Positions 10,849-20,866 of a DNA stretch of 64,000 bases are shown piece after piece. Under the pieces are notes generated by a model, which searched no databases, was not told the DNA's origin, and worked only from the letters and a program-made list of their open reading frames with translations. This DNA is from Zopfochytrium polystomum. Taxonomy: Eukaryota; Chytridiomycota; Chytridiomycetes; Chytridiales; Chytridiaceae. Positions within the stretch are counted from its first letter, which is position 1. Every line of letters begins with the position of its first letter. The stretch is taken from assembly GCA_025765615.1 (NCBI GenBank), contig JAIVFJ010000091.1, positions 62,001-126,000 of the forward strand. Direction: 5' to 3'. The position numbers and the translations under genes were made by a program.

Positions 10849-11750
10849 TTTGGGTGCTTCTTCCTTGGGCAGTCCTTGACAGCATGCTCCTTGGAGCCAC
10901 AGTAGAAACACAGTCCCTGCTGGGCCCTCCTTGTTTTCTCCTCTTGGCTCAGAGGACCCTTAGGAAGTGTCTCAACTGCATCCACTTGCATGGGTTCAGG
11001 AACTGTAAGAGCTTGAGGAACTGGGGTAGGTCTTGATGTAGTTCCTACTTGTCTTTGCTTCAGCCTCTTGGAGTAGAGTCTGTTGTCAATCTTGATGGCA
11101 AGGAGAATGTACTCTTCCAAGGTCTCAGGGATGTGCAGAGACTGGGAGAGCATGTCTTGGATGGACTCATGGAGACCATCATGGTACAGCTCCATCAGAG
11201 CTGCATCATTGTATCCAGAGTCTCTGGCTAGTTGCTTGAATTGGTTGGTGTAGGCCACACAAGATTGCTTTCCTTGCTTGATATGCTTGAGCTTGGATCT
11301 TGCTGTCCAAGATGCGTAGGGGTCACCAAAGGTAGCTTCCAGCCCCTCCCAGAGCTCTTGCAGGGTGGTGGGTGTGCTTGGGAGAGATCTGTACCATGAT
11401 TGAGCTTGACCAGACAGGAGGGTGCTTGTGAAAAGAACCTTGACTTGCTCACTGGGAAATCTTGAAGGTTGGAGAAGGATGACATTCTCCACAGTGGCCA
11501 TAAAGTTCCTAAGGTCTTTGGCCAGCCCAGTGAACTTGTCAGGGCTGGGAACCTTGGGCTCTCTTGCTTGGTTGGCTTGGGGCAGGGGAAGAGCTTGATG
11601 TTCTTGTTGGTGAAGTTGTTGTTGAAGCTGGTGCTGCTGGTGAAGGACTTGTTCTTGAAGTTGGTGTGTCTGTCTTGAAAGGGCTTGTAATTGGTCCATC
11701 AAGGCTTGGAAGGCAGTTGCATCAGGGAAGGTGTTGTTTGGGTCAGACAT
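10827..11750 (-). CDS. gag: Retrotransposon Gag
   Basis: 307-aa Gag starting at ATG 11750, 40 nt downstream of the 5' LTR. A Gln-rich N-terminal segment (about residues 20-55) looks like a coiled coil. The capsid-like core follows (VPSPDKFTGLAKDLRNF, then SGQAQSWYRSL and LEATFGDPYASWTARSKL), a typical Ty3/gypsy retrotrans_gag pattern. One CCHC zinc knuckle, CFYCGSKEHAVKDC, lies near residue 285. The frame is intact to the stop at 10827. It should assemble particles and package RNA, including in trans. A -1 shift signal before the stop links it to the next frame. Confidence 0.9.
   Translation of the reverse strand: MSDPNNTFPDATAFQALMDQLQALSRQTHQLQEQVLHQQHQLQQQLHQQEHQALPLPQANQAREPKVPSPDKFTGLAKDLRNFMATVENVILLQPSRFPSEQVKVLFTSTLLSGQAQSWYRSLPSTPTTLQELWEGLEATFGDPYASWTARSKLKHIKQGKQSCVAYTNQFKQLARDSGYNDAALMELYHDGLHESIQDMLSQSLHIPETLEEYILLAIKIDNRLYSKRLKQRQVGTTSRPTPVPQALTVPEPMQVDAVETLPKGPLSQEEKTRRAQQGLCFYCGSKEHAVKDCPRKKHPNSEVQAH
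10848..10854 (-). promoter_or_regulatory. -1 ribosomal frameshift heptamer CCCAAAC
   Basis: In the Gag frame the heptamer reads C CCA AAC, a canonical X XXY YYZ slippery site seven codons before the Gag stop. After a -1 slip translation continues LRGPGSLRGNSLDP into the protease frame, the frame relation seen between the two ORFs. No downstream structure was checked. Confidence 0.75.
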
Positions 11751-11777
11751 GATGGCAGAGAGTAGTGGGAGAGGGTG

Positions 11778-11788
11778 AAGTGAATTAT
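11778..11788 (-). promoter_or_regulatory. Primer-binding site of self-priming type
   Basis: Two nucleotides after the 5' LTR the coding strand reads ATAATTCACTT, the exact complement of AAGTGAATTAT inside the LTR just downstream of the TATA box. No tRNA 3'-end complement is seen. An 11-nt complement between RNA 5' end and PBS is the arrangement of Tf1-type self-primed elements. Confidence 0.75.
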
Positions 11789-11790
11789 GA

Positions 11791-12143
11791 TGTCAGGAAC
11801 AGGGCAGGACAGGACAAGGCAGACAAGGAACTGAGAGGAGTGATGATTGTATTGGAAACAATAATTCACTTGAGGGATGGGACAGGTCCCCCATCCCCCT
11901 TTTATACCTTTTGAGAGTCTTCCTTGTCAAGACTCAAAGAAAGTTCCAGAAAGAGCAATTAGTAATACAATGATACCAATGATACCAATGACAACAAGAC
12001 AAGTCAGGAAAGCAAAGAAGGTTCCAGAAGGTTCCACAAGGTTCCATGAAGGAATGTTCTAGAAGGTTCCAGAAGGTTCCAGAAGGTTCCATGAAGGAAT
12101 GTTCTAGAATGTTCCAGAGGTTTCCAGAGGGTGATTCATAACA
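11791..12143 (-). repeat. 5' LTR of the retrotransposon
   Basis: Identical by eye to the 3' LTR. It contains the TATA box and the 11-nt sequence complementary to the primer-binding site, which places the likely transcription start within it. Confidence 0.93.
11899..11906 (-). promoter_or_regulatory. LTR TATA box
   Basis: TATAAAAG on the coding strand lies 35 nt upstream of AAGTGAATTAT (11871-11861), the sequence expected to form the RNA 5' end if the element self-primes. The spacing is suitable for RNA polymerase II initiation. Confidence 0.7.
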
Positions 12144-15100
12144 AAGAAGCACCACTTTTCCTCCAAAGGGGGTTTCAGCCATCTGAAGATCCAAAGGCCT
12201 GACAACATCACGCAGGACCCTGTCAATGACATCCAGAGCTAAGGAGTTGAGCATGGATATCTCATCCAAGGCAATGAGATCAGCCAAGTACAGCTCCAGT
12301 GCGTGGTCAGTGGACATTTTGATGCCAGACTGAGAGTCAGCATCAAGCCCTATGGGGATTGCAAATCGAGAGTGGGCAGTTGTGCCACCAGCAAGCAGAA
12401 GTGCTGCTATTCCAGAAGAAGCCACAGCATGGGCGATGCGGCCCCGTCCAAAGCGACCTTGGCTGCTGCGGACATTTGCCAAGATGGCATTGTAGACAAA
12501 GGTCTTGCCACATCCTCCAACTCCCTGAAGGTAAAAGATTCGACCTTCTGGGGGAGGCACCACTCCAGGCTGTCCACATTGCTCAACAGCATCCACCACA
12601 GCTCTGTAAGCAAAGGCCTGCTCATGGTTGAAGCTCCTTTCAGCATTTGCCACAACAGCCTCCAGCTGCTGCTGGTTGTAGTCCGAGTTTAGCCTTTGAA
12701 AAATCAGCTGGAGCCGGCCATCCAGCGCCAGCACAGGTTCAGGCTGGAATTCTTCCAGCTGTGGCAGGGTGGGGAAGTTGCGCAGCGAGGTTGACAAACT
12801 CTGCAGGGATGCGTCCAGCAGCCTCAACGCAGTGCAGTACATGTGGTCTGTTGGGGCAAGATCCAGATTCCCATGCTCCAGCTGAGCCGCGCGAAGCTGG
12901 TCAGCCACCATCTCATTCTTGAAATCATTGTAGAGAGCCCTTGGATCTGCTGGAGCATTGAAAGCAAGGAGCAATGCAAACAGCCTGATAAACTCTCTTG
13001 AGCTTGTCATCACACGCACACCCTGCTGCAAGCACCGAACTGCCTCACGATCATCAGCAGTCAACCCATGTCGCACGCAGGCTTCCTGAAACGTTCCAAA
13101 GGTGGTTCCTTCCACAGTCCTGAGGTGCTCAAAAGAGGTTGGGCCTCGGACATTGGCCAGAAGAACGCGGAGGAAATACCTCTCAGCGTCCCGGGGGCTT
13201 GCCGCATACATCCTGCCAATTGTTGCCGCAGCCTGCTGCCTCTGACGCTTTGCCCACCTTGCCTGCCTCTGGTTCCATGTGTAGTGTTCAGGAACTTCAA
13301 AGTACAACAGCCTCCTTGCATCTTCATCACGCTCGTTCAGTCTGAAGAAAGCAAGAAGCTTGGAGCCTCTGAAGGGCAGCAACTTCCTCAAGGTCAGCAT
13401 CCTCATCAAAGTACACTGGCTGCTGGTCAGGGAGATGCACAGCCAATCTTGTGACGGAGGGGATCCGGCCTTGCATGTGGAACTGGAAGACCCTCCAGCA
13501 GGCCTCCTGAGCAGACACATAGCGGGCATCAAGGAACTCATTAATCTCATCCAAGCAGACAGCTACCTCTCCAGAGCCCACCGTCACCCTTGCCATGTCA
13601 TGGCCCTTGTGCAAGTATTTCATGAGGTATTTGATGGCCCTCATGGTGGCACATATCTCCACGTTGATGTGCGCCTGGTACTTTCTGGACAGATATTGGT
13701 TGAATGCAACCACCCACCGATTGTCCACTTCAACGCCGTGTGGGAGGGTGAAATGTCGTCCATTATTTCTGCGCTGGTACTTGACACCACCTTCAGGAGA
13801 CACCTCTGTCTGATTAACCCATGGCTTGGGAAACCCCTTTGTGCACTTGGTGGCGCTGGCAGGTTTGCACCGGTCCGAGCAAGAGTGAATCATGGTCTCC
13901 TTGACAATCCTGTACAGCTCTGGATCCTCCTGAGGGTCGGGCAGCTCTGCGCTCACAAATCGATCGTAGTCGTCTGGGGTCTGGGGTGTGTCGTTGGGGT
14001 CCAGCCAGGAGGCGATGTGGGCATGAGGCAAGCCACGCTTTTGGAACTCAACCACCCAAACCACTGCAACCTGCTTGCCAAAGCACGTTTTCAAATCCTC
14101 CAGCAGACTCTTTAGCTTCAGGTTGAACACACGTGACACCAAGTCAGGTCTATCAACAGCACTCTGCCCAGGAAGCAGGTTGCTTGTGATCTCTGTCCAC
14201 TTTGGGTTGCAGGTGAAAGTGATGAAGAGAGTTGGCTTCCCATACTTTTGTGCAATGCTCATTGCATCCTGGTACTGCTGCTGCATGAAGCGTGGGGAGC
14301 CAGGGAAGGTGGAAGGAAGAACTACCCGCTTCCCCACATGAAGAGGGTTTGTCACGTCCCTGACAGCATCATGCAGTCCATGATAATCTGCAGCCCTCAG
14401 CTTCTTCTGGTTGTGGCGGATGAAGCGCAGGCGGTTTGACTCCATACAGACATAGAGGTCCACAATCAGCTGCTGAAAGAGTTTCCTGTACAGGTGTAAG
14501 TGAGAGCCCTGCCTGTACATCAGCCGGTAGCGGTAGTACTGGGACATTGTAACAGTTGTCTGCCTCCTCAACCTTCCCTCCCCACCATTGCTGCTGGCAT
14601 TGTCACCATCAGAGCCATTACCACCATCTGTCCCCACATCAAAATCCTCCTCAAAATCTGCATCATCAGCTGCAGCACCGTAAGCATCGTCTGGAAGTTC
14701 ATCTTCAGAATCGTCATTGTCCTCACTGCCAAGAGCATCACTCTGTCCACGCAGTTCATCCCCAAATTCAGCCGCATCCAAATCCTGTCCTGTCCCGTCC
14801 AGATCCAGTCCTGTCCTGTCCTGATCCTGTCCAGTCCGTGGTCCAATTTTTGCAATGCTGTGCATCCAGCCTTGATCACCACAGGGAAAGATCAAAGGGT
14901 AGGCCAGTGGCAGGTAGCAGGGATGCTCAGGAGGAATACGAACCAATTTGCCATCCCACCCCCGTACGACAATGCTTCGATAAGAACCTTCCTCCACTTC
15001 AGGGTCTGACGGCAGGATCGCAGCAATGACGTCGCCAGTTGGAGCATTGTAGGTAGTCCGGGTAAGCACTCCAGTCTGAGCAGAGGGTGCGCATGGAATT

Positions 15101-15929
15101 GGATGCAAAAGCTGGCTGATGGAGTGTGACGCAGATACTCTCCAGCAGTCTGATAAAGCCTTGCGTATGGGTTGAACTTTGATGCAGAAATGGCAAAATA
15201 CAAAAAAAAAAGTGAGACAACGTCATCCCATTGCAGCCCACAAACTTAAGTCAGAAACGTACCTCCAACAATTCAGCCTGCAGCATTTGCACAATTCCTG
15301 GCATTGGGCGAAAGGAGCCAAATCCTCCAGCAGCAAACGTCATTCTGGCGTCAAACTGCTGGGCAGAGTCGTAAATGTACATCTGCGAGAACTTGGGCTG
15401 ATTTTGGGGGTCGTTGCAAAAGCTGGAGATGCTGTGGTGGAGCTGCCCGCTGATGGTGAACACTGGAGCACCTGGGCCATGGCTCTTGATGTTTGCACCA
15501 ACAGAAGCAAATGCCATGAGGCTGTTGTAGATGCGCACATTGGTCAAAAACTCGTTGGACAGTTGGTTATTGCCCAGTAGAAGGTTGCTGATGCATGGAG
15601 TTGGGCCAGCCCAAGGGGGAAGGGAGACTTGCCCACGACTGCAGCAGAGTGAAAACGTTGGCTTATTTTTTGATGATCCAGCAGATCTCTCTTGGATGAA
15701 CATGACTGCATCGCAGAGTGGACAGGCAGCCTGCATTGGCCCAAGGAAGTGGCAGCGACGGTCCTTGTCAATATCTTTGCCGCGAATCTGCAAGTCAAAA
15801 AAAAAATTGAAATTGGGATGAGTTGTCAGGAGGGTATTACCAATAGAGCCGCACAGAAAAAAGGAGCCCACCTGATCGGCCTGAAATTCTCTAGCCACTG
15901 CTATTCCAAGCTGAACAATAGTCAACCGG

Positions 15930-16600
15930 CATCGACGATCACGCCTGCCTTGATGAGTTCTCTCACCACAGGCATGGCAGGGTATGTGGCCGGGACAGTC
16001 ATCACTCCGGTAGTCAAGGTGATCCATGCTGCCACAGGTGTCACAGGCTGGGCGATAGGGACAGTCAAGAGAATTCAGGGACTCGTGGGATTCCACAATG
16101 TCGGCAGGCTCATTGTTGTGCAGGCAAGTGAGGCAAGGTCGAGGGCAATGCTTGGAGCGCTCATTGAGGTGATTCCTAAGGCCGCATCGTGCACATGGTT
16201 GGCGGTTGGGGCACTGAAGAGAGTTTGGGCTAGAGTGACTGCGGAGTCGACAGGAGGTGCAGCCAGGAAATTGGGGACAGAGACGGGATGCTGAATTGGC
16301 ATGGCTGAGCTGTCCACACTCAGTGCAGCCAGGGAAGTGAGTGCAAAGAAGGGAATTTCTGCCAGAGTGATTGCGGAGTCCGCAAGAGGAGCAGCCAGGA
16401 AAGTGGGGACAGAGAAGTGACTCTGAACTGGCATGGCTGAGCTGTCCACACTCAGCACAGCCAGGAAACTGGGGACAGTCCAAAGACCGATTGTTTAGAT
16501 GCGACTTGCTTCTGCAAGACTGGCAGCCTTGATTTGCTCGACATTTCTTGCTGCTTTGTCGTTGATGGTTGGTGCCTCCACATGCTCCACATGGGCGTTT
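15930..16600 (-). other. Array of nine C-x2-C-x4-H-x7-C modules in the Helitron ORF
   Basis: The N-terminal part of the Helitron protein repeats a Cys/His module roughly every 20 residues. Nine copies fit C-x2-C-x4-H-x7-C exactly, for example CAECGQLSHASSESLLC and CSSCGLRNHSGRNSLLC; one further copy (CLTCLHNNE...) is longer and irregular. Retroviral zinc knuckles have x4 in the last gap, so this is a spaced variant. Zinc and nucleic-acid binding are inferred. Confidence 0.8.
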
Positions 16601-16654
16601 TGCCATTGGCGCCTTTGGTGAAAACAAATTTGTCAATACCGCCTGATTCTGGAG

Positions 16655-16686
16655 AGGGAGAGAGAGAGTCAGAGAGAGGGAGAGAA

Positions 16687-16756
<70 letters not shown>

Positions 16757-17830
16757 GAGAGAGAGAGAGTGAGAGAGAGAGAGAGAGAGGTGTGTGTGTG
16801 TGTGTGTGAAAGAGAGAGTGAGTGAGTGAGTGAGAGAGAAAGAGAGAGACAGAGAGTGAGTGAGAGAGAGGAGGGTGGGGTGTGTGCATGAATGGGTGGG
16901 TGCGTGTGGGGTGTGGGGTGCGCATGGGGTGCAGGATGCTTGCGGGGAAAGTGTGTGCGGGGGTGGGGAGGTGCGCACATACGGCCACACTTACACTTGT
17001 TGAGGTCGCGAGGTCGCGTCGAGGTCGAGGTCGTCGTCGTGTCGGATGACTTTGTCCGCAAGTCGAGTCAGGTTGGCTGATGCAGCGAGAGACAGAGAGA
17101 CAGACAAATACTTTTGGACAGGGCGGCAGACAGACTTCAAGACAAAATAAAAGAACAATTTTTTGGAATTTTTTTCAATCAAAAGAGAGAGAGAGAGAAA
17201 GAGAGAGAGAGAATGAGAGAGCGAGAGTGAGTGGGGAGACAGACAGACAGATAGACCGCTGTAATTTTTTGCCGCTTTTTGCTCCCATTATTTTCAATCA
17301 ATCAAGAGAGAGAGAGAGAGAGAGAGCGCGAGAGAGAGAGCGCGGAGAGAGAGACAGAGAGAGTGTGTGTGCATGTATTGGGTGGGAGAGAGATAGACAG
17401 ACAGATAGACCGCTGTAATTTTCTGCTCTTTCCTCGAATTTTTTTTTAATCAAGAGAGGAGAGAGAGAGAGAAAGCGAGAGAGAGTATGTGTGTTGGGTG
17501 TGAGAGAGACAGACAGACAGACAGGCGAAATTTTTTCCAAATGAAAAGGACTACCATATCGGTCATCAAATGGCGAGTTTTGATTGGGACCGAAGACAAA
17601 AAGTTTGAGGGAGGGAGAGAGAGAGGGTGAGAGACAGAGAGACAGAGAGATAGGGAACGAAAGAGAGAGAGACAGAGAGAGACCGATAGAGCGAAGAGAT
17701 GGAGAGACAGATAAAGAGACAGACAGCCTATTGACCTGTCAGTCCCAGAAGAGAGAGACAGAGAGAGAGAGGGACAGAGCGAAGAGACAGAGAGACAGAC
17801 AGGTCGGTGACTGCCAGTCAGACAACCCAT
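16655..17830. repeat. Compound GA/GACA microsatellite with short unique modules
   Basis: Long GAGA tracts alternate with GACAGACAGATAGACC and CTGTAATTTTTTG modules and with TTTTCAATCAATCAAGAGAG-like joints, recurring about every 120-170 bp (near 17240, 17394 and 17508). It lies in the 5' part of the Helitron upstream of the coding region. Open frames across it encode only Ser-Leu or Arg-Glu repeats and are not genes. Confidence 0.8.
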
Positions 17831-17973
17831 GGAGCTCCTTCCTTTTCCGATTTTTCCGCCGAGTTTTGATTGGGCACCAAAGACAAAAAGTTAGACCCCC
17901 CCCCACTTCACTAATTGCAATTAGAAAACAGTTTAGCCGCAAATCCTTGTTTTTTTTATTATATAGATATAGA

Positions 17974-19057
17974 CTAGGGGATGCCCGTTGACTTATAAGC
18001 AATCCTTCCCAACAAAAAGAGTAGAAAAAAGAAGATACTGAAGAGTGTGGCAGTCCACAATGAATGCAGTGGCAGGCCATGTTGAGGGGAGAGGGAAAAA
18101 TTGTTTTCGAGTCAGGGGGTTGTGGGGGGACTGACGCCGCTCAACCCCCCCACTCAAAGAGAGAGGTCGCGGCTGATTTGATAACTTGTCCACCAACACC
18201 CAATAGCCAGAATCAGAGACATAGAGGATGACAGAAAACCCGTTGACTGCCTGTTGACTGCCACTCCCAGACTCGGAGACAGGGCGGGAGGTAGACAACC
18301 CTTTGACTTCCACTCAGATAGACAGACAGCTTGTTGCCTTCCTTCCTTTTTGAATTTCACTGCCACTTTCAGCAACCTGTTGCCACTCCACTATTACAAT
18401 TAGAAAACTGGAAGGAGAGAGGGAAAGAGAGAGAGAGAGAAAGAGACAGGAGAGAGAAAGAGAGAGAGAGACAGAGAGAGAGGGTGAGAGAGAGATGGGC
18501 ACAGACAGACAGACAGACAGACAGACAAAGAGACAGACAGTCCTCTGACTGTCAGCCGGAGAGAGAGAGAGAGAGTGAGAGAGAGAGAGAGAGAGAGAGT
18601 GAGAGAGAGAGGAGAGAGACAGAGAGGGAGGAGTGAGAGATAGACAGATACACGGGCAGACAGAGAGACAGACAAAGAGAGAGCAGGAGAGAGAAACAGA
18701 GTGAGAGAGAGACAGACAGACAGAGCGTGGCAGAGACAGACAGACTCTGTCTGTCAGTCTGTCAGAGAGAGAGAGAGCGACAGAGCGAAGAGATGGAGAG
18801 ACAGACAAAGAGAGAGCGAGAGCGAGAGACAGAGAGAAAGAGAGAGAAGGAGAGAGACTGAGAGAGACAGGGAGGGAGAGGGACAGAGAGCCAGACAGAT
18901 AATCTGTTAGACAAAGACAACGCATTGAGCTCCTTCCTTTTCCGATTTTTCCGCCGAGTTTTGATTGGGCACCAAAGACAAAAAGTTAGACCCCCCCCCC
19001 TCACTAATTGCAATTAGGAAAACAGTTTACCCGCAAAGCCTTGTTTTCTTTAGTAGA
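17974..19057 (-). mobile_element. Non-autonomous Helitron, head to tail with the first
   Basis: On the minus strand it begins TCTACTAAAGAAAACAAGGC at 19057 (preceded by A) and ends GGGCATCCCCTAG at 17974 (followed by T). Its first about 130 bp (18927-19057) match the first about 140 bp of the larger Helitron (17832-17973), and its last about 30 bp match that element's 3' end, including the hairpin with a G-T wobble in one stem pair. The interior is GA/GACA satellite without coding capacity. The larger element's TC end begins directly after its CTAG. Confidence 0.8.
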
Positions 19058-19183
19058 TTGATTTGATTTTTTGTATTCTTTTTTCTGAGTTTTTTTTATC
19101 GTTTTTGTGCTTTTTTTCCTTTTATTTTATTTTTTTTTTTTTTTGAAGGCGCCGGTGGCGGTTCTTCTTTTCCTTGTCACGAG

Positions 19184-20537
19184 ATGACGACCATGCTGCC
19201 CGTTGACGTGCTCTTGTGTGTTGCCCTGTCGGACCTGTCGTCTCGGCTGCTGCGCTCCCTGCGCGCCTGCTCCCGACCGCTGCTCCAACGCCACCGGCTC
19301 GTCCTGTCCACCTACGCCGCATTCGGCACTCTGCTCGCTGGCCTGCGGTCCCGCACGCTGCAGTTCGACGCCGCCCACGTCCGCAGCATCGCCGTTCGTC
19401 TGTCGAGGGAGCATCTGCGCGACCAACCGTCGCTCGTTCGGCAACACCCGCTGCTTTATGACGTCGCCGCGCGCGAGGTGGTCGAGGTGGTTCGTGCGGT
19501 GCCCGGCTTGGTTGACGTCGAGCTGGAGTGTCCGCTGGGTTCGGATCTCCTGCGAGCCATCCCAGCGACAATCAGGGTGCTGTCGCTGAGCGACCCCACC
19601 TGGAACTATCCGCTGACGTGCTTCGAAGTGGGCGTCATGCTGCTCCGGTTGCCTTTGTTGGAACACTTGCGCCTCAGAGTGTGCTTGGAGGGCCCCGGCA
19701 GTGGGAAAGGAGAGGACGAGGTCGACGCCATGTTGCGGGAGGCGAGGGCGGTCGATGACACAGGACTGTCAAACCTGGACACGCTGGACTTCACGTGTGG
19801 CCTGAACATCGGACTGGGCGAGGAGCAGCTGATTGAGCTGATCTGCAAAAGGGCTCCACGGCTCAAGCATGTTGTTGTCACAAAGGACGGGCCGCTTTGG
19901 GATTTATACATTGCACAGGCCAACTGCTGCTGTCAGCTAATGACGCTGGCAGCTGGGTGTACGTCGTTGAGGAGCTTCAAGGTGTCTCAGTCAAAATATC
20001 CTGCCTGGTTTTCAGAAGGTATGTAAGGCAACAACTGAATGAATCTCTCTGATTGGCGGTCCCACAGACTCGTGGTTCGGTCGCCTGTTTCAGAACAATC
20101 ATGAATTAAGCAGTCTCGAAATCGAGCTTCACGGCGATCCTGAGCAACCCTCTGACAGTATACAGGATCGAACGCTTTTGGATTCTGCTCCGCACATGCA
20201 CTCCATCCGAAGTCTTAAGCTTACCCATTTCCGGCCTCTAAGCTCCAGCACTCTAGGCAAGCTTGGCGCCTCCCTAGAAAGCTTGAAGGAAATCACTCTC
20301 GTGGAAGTTGCGGTCAAACTGGAGGCGGTTAATGACCTTGTTAGGTCTGTGGCGGCCGTAGGGGGATGCATTAGAGCAGTTTCACTGACTAACTTGAGCG
20401 AGTCCCCGAATGATCCGCAGCTAGTGTCTGACCTCCGTGGAATGGTTTCAAATGGCCAAATTCTGCACCCTAAAATAGGTTTGGTCAAGTGGGGAGAGTT
20501 TCCAGGGAATGAAGCGTCAGCAGCACTAATCCGTTAG
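19184..20537 (+). CDS. F-box/LRR-like protein
   Basis: Two exons, 19184-20018 and 20068-20537, with a 49-bp intron (GTATGT...CCCACAG) and matched phase, give 434 aa. The N-terminus (LPVDVLLCVALSDLSSRLLRSLRACSR) resembles a divergent F-box. The rest has irregular leucine-rich segments such as LLRLPLLEHLRLRVC, LIELICKRAPRLKHVVV and LGASLESLKEITLVEV. Such proteins usually act as SCF ubiquitin-ligase substrate receptors; this role is inferred from architecture only. The ATG at 19184 is followed by another at 19193. The non-autonomous Helitron ends only 126 bp upstream, so its promoter may derive partly from transposon DNA. Confidence 0.7.
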
Positions 20538-20866
20538 TATTTTTTATGGGTTGTACTTTGCCGGCGGTTAAGAATCAAAAAATTCTGAAAAACAATGACC
20601 CATCCCAACGTGCCGCATATTACACGCACACCACGCTCCATGGCGAAAACCTTTGCAGTCCCAGCATAAATCGGAGGATTATTAGTTTCCTTTACTGTGT
20701 ATAAATTGAGATCCCTGTCATGGATTTAGCACAGAATTTTTGTGCCCAACTTATTTTTGTGCCCAACTTAATAGGTACAACATTAAAGAGAAGAGGAGAG
20801 GGATGGTCATGGGTCTAATGGCATGGTTGAAAGCGTGAGAAAATTCGAAATATTGTCGCAAAAGCT
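20538..20866. other. Short intergenic spacer
   Basis: Convergent 3' ends of two genes. There is a small tandem duplication TTGTGCCCAACTTA near 20735-20771. Nothing else is visible. Confidence 0.4.

Larger units (their letters stand above)
8963..12143 (-). mobile_element. Internally deleted Ty3/gypsy chromovirus-type LTR retrotransposon
   Basis: Two 353-bp direct repeats (8963-9315 and 11791-12143) bound the element, beginning TG and ending CA on the coding strand. The host sequence AAGAA is duplicated at 8958-8962 and 12144-12148. By eye the LTRs are identical, so insertion is recent. The interior carries gag, protease, the start of the integrase zinc-binding domain, an integrase C-terminal segment and a chromodomain. 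Reverse transcriptase, RNase H and the integrase core are missing, so it depends on a related autonomous element. PBS, PPT, TATA box and a frameshift signal are all in place. It interrupts the Helitron helicase. Confidence 0.92.
7932..16606 (-). pseudogene. Helitron Rep/helicase transposase, interrupted
   Basis: RepHel proteins nick DNA and drive rolling-circle transposition. The reading starts at ATG 16606 with a Cys/His array, crosses a clear intron (15871-15788), and enters a Helitron N-terminal region. The Rep domain follows with the HUH motif (RGLPHAHI, near 14030) and paired tyrosines in IKYLMKYLHKG (near 13620). The helicase has Walker A GVGGCGKT (near 12515), Walker B LIALDEIS (near 12275), LGGDFQQT (near 8950) and motifs NKSQGQT and SYVAFSRV (near 8100). 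Lesions: a frame change near 13375 (EEVAAL to PFRGSKLL), a probable frame change near 15110-15130, and the LTR element between codons for VVL and LGGDF, an insertion that would otherwise leave the frame intact. It cannot make a full-length enzyme as it stands. Confidence 0.88.
7811..17973 (-). mobile_element. Degenerate autonomous Helitron (host of an LTR-retrotransposon insertion)
   Basis: Read on the minus strand, the element starts TCTATATCTATATAATAAAA (TC end at 17973-17972) and ends ...GGGCATCCCCTAG at 7811, a CTRR-type end followed by host T. A small hairpin (GACT, 7-nt loop, AGTC) lies about 12 nt upstream of CTAG, as is typical of Helitrons. Inside are a zinc-knuckle-like array, an HUH/Y2 Rep domain and a Pif1-type helicase. 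About 3.2 kb of the 10.2-kb span is the inserted retrotransposon at 8963-12143; the rest, about 7 kb, is ordinary Helitron size. Roughly 1.3 kb at the 5' side is GA/GACA-rich satellite-like DNA. The end sequences recur on the neighbouring element at 17974-19057, which supports the boundary calls. Confidence 0.85.

Noticed and set aside
16452..16990. Long open frames upstream of the Helitron protein
   Set aside because: They translate the GA satellite into Ser-Leu repeats; the protein convincingly begins at ATG 16606.
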